NCBI GenBank assembly: GCA_963738325.1
Contig: CAVTWD010000017.1
Location: 310,001 to 374,000, forward strand
DNA length: 64,000 nucleotides
Source of the DNA: CAVTWD01 sp963738325
Lineage (GTDB): Bacteria > Actinomycetota > Acidimicrobiia > Acidimicrobiales > Ilumatobacteraceae
Direction of reading: 5' to 3'
Shown here: one piece after another, positions 58,555 to 64,000 of the stretch
How positions within the stretch are numbered: the first letter of the stretch is position 1
Layout: each line of letters opens with the position of its first letter
The notes under the pieces: generated by a model
The model's database searches: none
What the model was told of the DNA's origin: nothing
Seen by the model: the letters and a program-made list of their open reading frames with translations, nothing else
Translations under genes and position numbers: made by a program

Positions 58555-58839
58555 TTGCAGCAACTCGCGGTCGCGTGTCAGGAGTCCTGGAATCTGCAAC
58601 TGAGCGCGGACATCGCCAACGGCTCGAAGCATTTCAGTCTGACGGCCACACGGACCGGCGATCTCGGCACAGACATCAAGCGCAACGATGCGACGGTGTT
58701 CGTCGGCACCGGCCGATCTGCACATCGCTTCTACATCGAGTCCGGCGGCATCGCGTACGACGTGCTCGTCGTAGCCGAAGGAGCGGTCGACAAGTGGCGC
58801 GGGTTCCTGTTGGGGCACGGACTGATCTCGGGGACCTAG
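58555..58839 (+). pseudogene. 3' part of the hypothetical gene split by the insertion sequence
   Basis: QQLAVACQESWNLQLSADIA, NGSKHFSLTATRTGDLGTDI, VGTGRSAHRFYIESGGIAYD and VDKWRGFLLGHGLISGT, ending at TAG. It lacks a proper start (only TTG) and begins next to the transposase stop. Joined to 55952-56194 it gives one continuous protein (…INSDLN + xQLAVACQESWN…). NGSKHF followed by strands suggests a small alpha/beta protein of unknown function. Confidence 0.7.
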
Positions 58840-59192
58840 CGAGCCGCTTTAAATCCTGGTCGTCGCCCTGGGACATGGTCACGTGGGCGGAGGAGCTCGT
58901 CGCGTCCGGCGAGCTCGGTCTTTAAAGCCTCGTTCTCGGCTAGGGACGCAGTCCCTGGGCGTCTCTCTACTGGCCTGCGCGACCCTTTTTCGCCGGCGAG
59001 GCGTCCCACGAGCCGACGATGTGCGGCCGAAAGCCGCCGGCGAGGGGCGCTAGCAGCCGTTTCGAGCAGTTCTCGGCCTCGTATTAGCGGGAGGGGGGCG
59101 GGCCCCCCTCCCGGCCTCCCCCCAGCGCGGCCGTCGTGGCAGTGAACCTGTCGGGCGGGCCAAGCCCGCCCTCGTGCGACCACGCTGGTGCG
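58840..59192. other. Structured non-coding stretch upstream of the 539-aa orphan
   Basis: No credible gene is present. The minus strand at about 58850-58960 reads SLAENEALKTELAGRDELLR, like the N-terminal coil of an IS66-type transposase, and may be a scrap of one. AGGGACGCAGTCCCT, CCGCCGGCGAGG direct repeats (about 58990 and 59030) and two strong hairpins (59089-59112; GGCGGGC/GCCCGCC at 59154-59170) follow. The region may be a promoter/leader or the end of a mobile unit. Confidence 0.45.
59089..59112 (+). repeat. Perfect 10-bp GC hairpin before the orphan gene
   Basis: GGGAGGGGGG (59089-59098) and CCCCCCTCCC (59103-59112) form a perfect stem around a CGGG loop, 81 bp before the GTG start. 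The stem is all G:C except one A:T pair. No T-run follows, so it could be a terminator for upstream reading, a leader structure, or an element end. Confidence 0.75.
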
Positions 59193-60812
59193 GTGGCGAG
59201 CGTGACGAACATCAACGAGGTCCTGGACGGACATGTGGGCTTGGAAGTGGAGTGCGTTGATCGTCTCTATCTGAACGCCTACGTCCAGAAGCTGCAGGTC
59301 GGGCCGCAAGTGCGTCGGTTCCTGGAGGACCACCTGGGCAACAGGATCGCCTCGCCTGCCCTGTTGGAGAAGATCGGGACCCGGTTCCGTCGCGACGTGT
59401 CGGCGTTCGCTTCGGCCAACGACATCCCGGTCTTGAAACTGAAGAAGCCCGACCGGTCTCGTTGGGATGACCGCAAGCTCGACCATGTCCGCCCTCATTT
59501 CGATCGGGCTGAACGCGACGGCCGGTTCGGCGTGGTCGCCATCGTGTCGGCCCAAGAGTTCCAGTGGGTCTACAGCGCTGCTCGCCGCACCGGCGGGGGC
59601 GGCGGCGTGTACTTCGAGTTCGCCAAGACCGAGCGCCGCGTCGGGAGCTACTACTTCTACGTGCTCGATCCCGACTTCGGGCCCGGCTTCATCAAGATCT
59701 GCACCTACTTCCCCTATCCGGCAAAGGTGTGGGTCAACGGCCACGAGTGGGCCAAACGCCAAGCCAAACGGGACGGTGTCACGTTCACGGCGCTGGCCAA
59801 CGGCTTCGCTACCTGCGCGCAGCCGACGGCGCTGCAAACCATCTGCGACCGGTTCGGCCCTGACGACGTCCAGTCGTTCTTCGACCGCTGGATCACCCAC
59901 ATCCCCACGCCCTTCACCGCCGCTGACCGGGCTGCGGGCTACTGGTGGGAGCTGTCCATGCGCCAGGTCGAGGTGAGCCGCACGCTGGTGTTCGACGATC
60001 CTCGCCGAGCACGTGGCTTCTTCGAGTCCCTGGTCGCCGACAACATCGGCATCGGCCGACCCCACGAGATGGCCGCCGTGTTCGCCCGCCAGGTCCGCAA
60101 GACCACCAAAGAGCCCTTCGCCACCCGAGTGTTCTGCCCGGGCACCGAGGTGAAGATCGACTTTCGCTACAAGCACTCCCGGATCAAGCAGTACTTGAAG
60201 GAGGGAAGAGCCCTTCGCATCGAGACCGTCATCAACAAGCCGTCCGACATCGGGATCCTCGCCCGGCTCGAGCATCTGCCCGAACTCATCGCCAAGGCGA
60301 GCGCGGTCAACCGTCGTCTGCTTATGATCGAACGTGCCGGTCAGGGCTGTGCCATCGGCTCTGCGCTCTTCGAGCGCATCCACCAGCCCTACATACGGGA
60401 GGGCCAACGAACCGGAGCCCTGCGCTTCGGAGACCCACGCGCCATGGCCCTGACCGGCGCCCTCTGCGTGTTCGTCCACGCCGTCGCCGGCTTCACCAAC
60501 AAGAGCCTTCGCGGGCTGGTCGCCGGACTCCTCGGAACGGACTACACCCGATCGCAGATGACCTACGACCTGCGCCGCCTCCGCCTGCACGGGCTCATCC
60601 AACGCATCCCCCACACCAACACCTACACCCTCACCAACGACGGCATCCGAGTCGCCGTCTTCTACAACAAGGTCCACGACCGCGTCCTCAGACCACTCGT
60701 CGCCGCTGGCCACCAGCCACCCGCACCACCCCAGCTTCGCCGCGCCCTGACCACCATCGACCGAGTCATCACCGACTACGTCGACCACGCGCGCCTCACC
60801 CCCGCCGCATGA
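59193..60812 (+). CDS. Conserved protein of unknown function, 539 aa
   Basis: From GTG 59193: MASVTNINEVLDGHVGLEVE, CVDRLYLNAYVQKLQVGPQV. Prominent blocks are LKKPDRSRWDDRKLDHVRPH, GVVAIVSAQEFQWVYSAARR, YYFYVLDPDFGPGFIKICTY, FPYPAKVWVNGHEWAKRQAK, WWELSMRQVEVSRTLVFDDP, IDFRYKHSRIKQYLKEGRAL and RIETVINKPSDIGILARLEH. A late LLGTDYTRSQMTYDLRRLRL then HGLIQRIPHTNTYTLTNDGI resembles a winged helix. From memory this family is widespread and uncharacterised in actinobacteria; I cannot name it. No membrane helix is seen. The frame is intact and well composed despite the surrounding debris. The unusual upstream hairpins and isolation suggest that it moves as its own unit. Confidence 0.7.
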   Translation: MASVTNINEVLDGHVGLEVECVDRLYLNAYVQKLQVGPQVRRFLEDHLGNRIASPALLEKIGTRFRRDVSAFASANDIPVLKLKKPDRSRWDDRKLDHVRPHFDRAERDGRFGVVAIVSAQEFQWVYSAARRTGGGGGVYFEFAKTERRVGSYYFYVLDPDFGPGFIKICTYFPYPAKVWVNGHEWAKRQAKRDGVTFTALANGFATCAQPTALQTICDRFGPDDVQSFFDRWITHIPTPFTAADRAAGYWWELSMRQVEVSRTLVFDDPRRARGFFESLVADNIGIGRPHEMAAVFARQVRKTTKEPFATRVFCPGTEVKIDFRYKHSRIKQYLKEGRALRIETVINKPSDIGILARLEHLPELIAKASAVNRRLLMIERAGQGCAIGSALFERIHQPYIREGQRTGALRFGDPRAMALTGALCVFVHAVAGFTNKSLRGLVAGLLGTDYTRSQMTYDLRRLRLHGLIQRIPHTNTYTLTNDGIRVAVFYNKVHDRVLRPLVAAGHQPPAPPQLRRALTTIDRVITDYVDHARLTPAA

Positions 60813-61057
60813 AACATGCCGACATGCTCAACGTTCTGACCCCAGAGCACAGCTAGCGCCGCCGCCGGATCGCTGCCGAGAGCAGCACGCGGGCACGAAT
60901 GCGACCGTTGTAGGCTCGTATGCGGCACCTCGTCGCGGATCGCCGTACGTGCCGGCGGTGTCGTCCCACGATTCTCGGGAGTACCGTCCATTCCCCTCCA
61001 GGGTGGTGACGGGTCACTCCGCGCAGCGCGTGAGAGCCAGCGGCGAGCCGTGGACGC

Positions 61058-61933
61058 CTACATGAACGGCGCGAAGAAGTCGGAGTCGACGACCATCACC
61101 TGCTCGATGCCGAGTCGGTGCTCCTGGAGCAACTCCAGCAGTCGTTCGCCGTCGATGAGGTCGATGGGCTTGTAGCCCGGTGAGGATGCCTGCTCCTCGG
61201 CCTGCTGCGTGAAGACACTCGTGGTCATGAAGATGCCGCGATCGAATGGGCCGAGCGCACCCTGAAGCTCACGTATCTGCCGAGGCGTGACCTTGTTGCC
61301 CTCGGCGTAGAGCTTGCACTGAACGCCGACACGAAACGAGATCACCGAACTCACGCGAAGATGACCCTCCACGTCGATCCCTCGATCGCCCGCCTGCCCC
61401 ACGGTTCGGAGTTGAACGAGGCCGAGTTCGGTCAGCAGGCGCTTGCACAGACCCTCGAACCCGGCCGAGCTGAGGCTGAGGACGACGGCCCGGAGCTGGT
61501 CGACCAACCCGCTCTCTTCCAACTCAACGGCGTTGACAGGTGCGGGGGGCTGTTCCGTGTCCGAGTCGTCGTCCTGCTCCGCTTGGCCCCACTCGTCGCG
61601 GCGGTCGGGCCGAACTTGCTTGAACAGTGCGTAGGCGGTCTCGTGATCTTGCGCTGCGAGCGGCAAGCTCCATCCTGCCTTGCTGAGCGCCCACCGCCCG
61701 CGCTGCGACCCGTCGAGGAGGCCTGCCCACACCAAGTAGTTGCGCGCCCAGTGGACCTGGTTGTCGACTCGGAGCACCCCGCTCTTCGTCCGCTCGGCCC
61801 GCTCGTCGTCGCTGATGCCAACGACCTCGATCACGCGGATGACGACCTCGCGGGGCCGTGCTGACCCGCCGAACTCTCGAAGCGCCTCGATGATCGGCCA
61901 GAAGAACCGGATGAACTTCGGACCCCTCACCAT
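61058..61933 (-). CDS. Mrr-type restriction endonuclease
   Basis: 291 aa from ATG 61933. The N-terminal Mrr winged-helix region reads MVRGPKFIRFFWPIIEALRE, HWARNYLVWAGLLDGSQRGR and RWALSKAGWSLPLA. The nuclease domain has SLSSAGFEGLCKRLLTELGL, TVGQAGDRGIDVEGHLRVSS and VGVQCKLYAEGNKVTPRQIR, giving the D...QxK catalytic core (GIDVEG; VQCK). YKPIDLIDGERLLELLQEHR follows. Mrr enzymes cut modified DNA, so it is a defence or competition gene at the element's right border. No partner methylase is present, as expected. Confidence 0.9.
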   Translation of the reverse strand: MVRGPKFIRFFWPIIEALREFGGSARPREVVIRVIEVVGISDDERAERTKSGVLRVDNQVHWARNYLVWAGLLDGSQRGRWALSKAGWSLPLAAQDHETAYALFKQVRPDRRDEWGQAEQDDDSDTEQPPAPVNAVELEESGLVDQLRAVVLSLSSAGFEGLCKRLLTELGLVQLRTVGQAGDRGIDVEGHLRVSSVISFRVGVQCKLYAEGNKVTPRQIRELQGALGPFDRGIFMTTSVFTQQAEEQASSPGYKPIDLIDGERLLELLQEHRLGIEQVMVVDSDFFAPFM

Positions 61934-62030
61934 CGGATGACATCGTTGCACGCCTGGTGGTGCTGCATCCGTGAACTCTCCGAGTTGCCGAGGGGCTCGG
62001 CGCGGGTGCCGGCGCGTGCTTGGCCAGGCG

Positions 62031-62387
62031 CTATGTGTCACGCGAGGAGAGCACACAAAACTCGTTGCCTTCCGGATCGCTCAGAACGATCCATGACTCG
62101 TCGCCTTGGCCGACGTCGGCACGAGTCGCGCCGAGGTCGAGGAGCCGCGCCACGGCGGCGTCGCGGTCGTCTGGGCGGAAGTCGAGGTGAAGCCGGTTCT
62201 TGAGGGTTTTCGGTTCCGGGACGCGAGCGAACAGGAGTCCGGGCAACCGTTCCGGCGCCGGCCGGATCTCGAACTCCTCCGGATCGTCGTTGACCACGAC
62301 CCACTCCAGGGCGTTCGCCCACCACCGGCCCAGCGCGACCGGGTCAGTGGTGTCCACGATGACCTGCTCCAACTCCAGCGACATCAA
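62031..62387 (-). CDS. VOC-family (glyoxalase-fold) protein; 3' end probably recombined
   Basis: 118 aa: MMSLELEQVIVDTTDPVALG, RWWANALEWVVVNDDPEEFE, LLFARVPEPKTLKNRLHLDF, RPDDRDAAVARLLDLGATRA and DESWIVLSDPEGNEFCVLSS. It is a single VOC module of the glyoxalase-like type with His (HLDF) and Glu (DPEGN) metal positions. The last few residues after DPEGNEFCV differ from those of the fragment at 48448-48501, which begins exactly at the same motif. It is coupled to the next VOC gene by an ATGA overlap. Confidence 0.88.
   Translation of the reverse strand: MMSLELEQVIVDTTDPVALGRWWANALEWVVVNDDPEEFEIRPAPERLPGLLFARVPEPKTLKNRLHLDFRPDDRDAAVARLLDLGATRADVGQGDESWIVLSDPEGNEFCVLSSRDT
62059..62072. other. 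Candidate right attachment core
   Basis: AACTCGTTGCCTTC is identical to 48482-48495 and lies in the VOC gene's DPEGNEF codons. The host-like sequence (VOC 5' part) lies to the right and the element (Mrr gene) to the left. This is the mirror of the left border, as expected for integration into the gene. Confidence 0.5.
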
Positions 62388-62761
62388 CTCAACCCTGCCT
62401 GACCGCTGGAGAGTACTTTAAATTCGTTTCCGTCGGGGTCGGCCATGGGGACCCACTCGACGTCGGTCCCTTGGCCGACGTCGATGCGGCGAGTGCCGAG
62501 CGCTTCGAGTCGGCGCACCTCCGCATCCACATCGGGAGTACGCAGGTCGAAGTGGATGCGGGCCTTGCCGTGCTTGGGTTCCGGGACTCGCTGCAGGATC
62601 ACGGGTGGGAAGGCTCGCCGCGCTGGCAACAGGAGGAAGTACGGGTCACCGAAGCCGACCAGCCGGTAGCCGAGCGCCGCCGCCCAGAACTTGGCGAGCT
62701 TCTCCGGGTCGGCGCAATCGATGACGATGTCGGCATTCGCATCAACCTGCTCGTCAGGCAT
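62384..62761 (-). CDS. VOC-family protein, upstream partner
   Basis: 125 aa from ATG 62761: MPDEQVDANADIVIDCADPE, KLAKFWAAALGYRLVGFGDP, VILQRVPEPKHGKARIHFDL, RTPDVDAEVRRLEALGTRRI and VEWVPMADPDGNEFKVLSSG. It is a VOC module like its neighbour, with RVPEPK shared exactly. The frame is open further upstream, but that sequence is antisense-type. Substrate unknown. The two genes overlap by 4 bp and probably came from a tandem duplication. Confidence 0.88.
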   Translation of the reverse strand: MPDEQVDANADIVIDCADPEKLAKFWAAALGYRLVGFGDPYFLLLPARRAFPPVILQRVPEPKHGKARIHFDLRTPDVDAEVRRLEALGTRRIDVGQGTDVEWVPMADPDGNEFKVLSSGQAGLS

Positions 62762-62896
62762 GCCGGTAGTCTCGCCCACCCGACGCCCAGGCGTCATCGG
62801 CCGTGTCGTGGCAGGGGTCGCCGGTCGGCGGCCGAGCAGCGCCGACGCTCCCCGTCCCACGGGCAGCTTCTCTGCGAGGAGCGTTAGGGTTCGCGC

Positions 62897-63046
62897 ATGG
62901 AGCCCGTTGACATTGGTCCGGATCTGTCCGCCCTCTTCAACGCCCACGTCGCCGACGAGTTCGTCGCCAAGGACGCCAAGCTCACGATGACGACGATGGT
63001 CCAGGATCCAACCGTGATCCACGTGCCCGTCCGGACGGGGGGTGTC
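62897..63046 (+). pseudogene. 5' part of an NTF2/SnoaL-like gene cut by an IS110-family element
   Basis: MEPVDIGPDLSALFNAHVAD, EFVAKDAKLTMTTMVQDPTV and IHVPVRTGG match the N-terminal helices and first strand of NTF2-like proteins (HVxxEF...VxDPxVxHVPV). After GG the frame enters insertion-sequence DNA. About 90 residues are missing and should lie beyond the right edge of the window. Confidence 0.75.
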
Positions 63047-63066
63047 CCCATGTTCTTGTCAAGGGG

Positions 63067-64000
63067 TCAGGCGGCGATTTCTGCCTCAGGCTGGCGGACG
63101 CGGGACTGGTAGTGCTCGCGATTGTGGAGCATGGCGAGGATGACGTCGCAGCGGCGTCGAGCGAGGCAGATCAGGCTGGCGTTGTGCATCTTGCCTTCAG
63201 CGCGTTTGCGGTCGTAGAAGGCCCTCGAGTCGGGGCTGCGGAGCGAGGCGAAGGCGGCCAGGAACATGGCGTTCTTGAGCCGGTGGTTGCCACGTCGGCT
63301 CTTGGACTCGCCGTTGAGGGATTTGCCGGACTGGCGGGTCACAGGGGCGAGGCCGGCGTAGCTGGCGAGTTTGGAGCCGTTGGCGAAGCGGGTGCCGTCA
63401 CCGATCTCGGCGAGGATCCTGGCGCCGGTGCGCGGCCCGATTCCGGGCAGGCTCACCAGCAGCTCACCGAAAGGGTGCGCCAAGAAGACCGCCTCGATCT
63501 CGGCTGCGACGGTCTCGCGGCGTTGGTACAGACGATCGAGCTCGCCGACCAGTTCGGCGATAACGCGGCCGATGGTCGTCTCGGCCGGAAGGGTCAGGGT
63601 CTGCGCGTCGAGGGCCGTGAGGACGGCATCGGTGAGCCTGCCGGCGAGGCGGGGCGAGCGGGCCTCGATCGTCTTGGTGATCCGAGCCCGACCGGCGGTA
63701 CGCAGCGCGGTCGGGGTCGAGAACTTCGCCAGCAGTTCGCGCACACCGCCATGAGCCAGTCGGGAGCCGACAGCACGCTCGAGCGCTGGGGAGATGCTGG
63801 TCAGTGCGTCGCGCAGGCGGTTGGTGAGGCGAGTGAGGTCCGCGGCGAGGTCGATGTCGAACCCGTTGAGCACCCGCAGCTGCGCCAACAGGTCGTCGCT
63901 GCCGACATCGAGCCAGTGGACTTGGCGGCGTCGCATCCGGGCGGTGTCAGCGATCACGAACGCGTCGCGGCGGTCGGTCTTCGCCTCACCCGGATACAGG
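63067..64000 (-). CDS. IS110-family transposase, N-terminus beyond the window
   Basis: The visible 311 residues run from LYPGEAKTDRRDAFVIADTA to a TGA at 63067. GEAKTDxRDAFVIAD ends the RuvC-like DEDD domain. The C-terminal transposase domain has LLVSLPGIGPRTGARILAEI, FANGSKLASYAGLAPVTRQS, GNHRLKNAMFLAAFASL and SLICLARRRCDVILAML. The 20 or so bases between its stop and the broken NTF2 gene leave no room for a long non-coding right end. That points to the IS110 rather than the IS1111 subgroup, whose guide (bridge) RNA is encoded upstream of the gene, outside this window. Confidence 0.92.
   Translation of the reverse strand, partial: LYPGEAKTDRRDAFVIADTARMRRRQVHWLDVGSDDLLAQLRVLNGFDIDLAADLTRLTNRLRDALTSISPALERAVGSRLAHGGVRELLAKFSTPTALRTAGRARITKTIEARSPRLAGRLTDAVLTALDAQTLTLPAETTIGRVIAELVGELDRLYQRRETVAAEIEAVFLAHPFGELLVSLPGIGPRTGARILAEIGDGTRFANGSKLASYAGLAPVTRQSGKSLNGESKSRRGNHRLKNAMFLAAFASLRSPDSRAFYDRKRAEGKMHNASLICLARRRCDVILAMLHNREHYQSRVRQPEAEIAA

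Larger units (their letters stand above)
56173..58591 (+). mobile_element. Insertion sequence inside a hypothetical gene
   Basis: The region holds one transposase gene and splits the flanking gene into 55952-56194 and 58555-58839. TCCAGGACTCCTGAC at 56173-56187 recurs as its exact reverse complement at 58577-58591, a perfect 15-bp inverted repeat. It may be the terminal repeat, but the right copy lies within sequence that reads as host protein (CQESWNL), so the true ends could be a little inside. No target duplication could be fixed. Confidence 0.6.
48496..62058. mobile_element. Putative integrated element of about 13.6 kb (phage-satellite or prophage-remnant type)
   Basis: The left border is the truncated VOC gene beside a large serine integrase. 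The right border is the VOC gene at 62031, just past an Mrr nuclease. Inside are an SOS-box promoter, small overlapping genes, a helix-turn-helix protein, an HK97-type prohead protease, a WhiB protein, a nested insertion sequence, a 539-aa orphan and the nuclease. No portal, major capsid, terminase, tail or lysis gene is visible, so it cannot be a complete phage. Exact borders depend on the proposed attachment cores. Confidence 0.6.

Noticed and set aside
58850..58960. A minus-strand IS66 transposase gene
   Set aside because: Only about 20 residues (SLAENEALKTELAGRDELLR) look like the coil at the start of such proteins, and nothing continues on either side, so I mention it only as a possible scrap.

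Overview
The window is high-GC DNA from an actinobacterium. The evidence is a WhiB regulator, an F420-type (Ddn-like) reductase, treY/treZ, form I CO dehydrogenase and dense gene packing with ATGA, GTGA or TGATG stop/start overlaps. An Acidimicrobiia-like host is my guess; nothing here proves it. Many conserved genes carry single-base frameshifts, densest at 17.6-18.8 kb and 22.2-28.4 kb, so I describe such genes as one locus with the shift positions noted.

1-4.8 kb: treY and treZ (trehalose from maltodextrins) on the minus strand, and the 3' remnant of a GMC oxidoreductase. 4.9-21.7 kb: a lipid module. On the minus strand an acyl-CoA dehydrogenase, a KS-AT-KS-ACPx3-KR-DH megasynthase and a eukaryote-style single-chain acyl-CoA carboxylase form one operon. 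A phosphopantetheinyl transferase gene faces it and ends 4 bp away. Together they supply malonyl-CoA, the synthase and the ACP-activating enzyme. 22.2-27.7 kb: an electron-transfer island with a double cupredoxin lipoprotein, a small membrane protein, a GltD-like FAD/4Fe-4S oxidoreductase, cytochrome b, a Rieske protein and cytochrome c. A FUSC-family membrane protein follows.

29-44.3 kb: a molybdenum/CO-oxidation island. coxMSL (form I, AYRCSFR motif), an XdhC-YHS fusion, coxG and five small one-helix membrane proteins run on the plus strand. coxD, coxE, a second XdhC, modABC and three small genes run on the minus strand. A PadR-like regulator with a C-terminal Mop domain diverges from modA, followed by a free Mop protein. 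The themes are cofactor insertion, molybdate uptake and molybdate sensing. 44.3-48.3 kb: a GalT-like HIT protein, an MBL hydrolase and two paralogous SDRs.

48.5-62.06 kb: an apparent integrated element, about 13.6 kb. It has a large serine integrase at the left end, an SOS-box promoter, a run of small phage-type genes, an HK97-type prohead protease with no other virion gene, WhiB and HTH regulators, Ddn-like and ICMT genes, an insertion sequence that splits a gene, a 539-aa protein of unknown function behind a strong hairpin, and an Mrr-type nuclease. It seems to have split a VOC/glyoxalase gene: the 3' 17 codons lie at the left border and the remainder at the right border. 62.1-64 kb: the VOC gene pair, and an NTF2-like gene cut by an IS110-family element that runs off the right edge.
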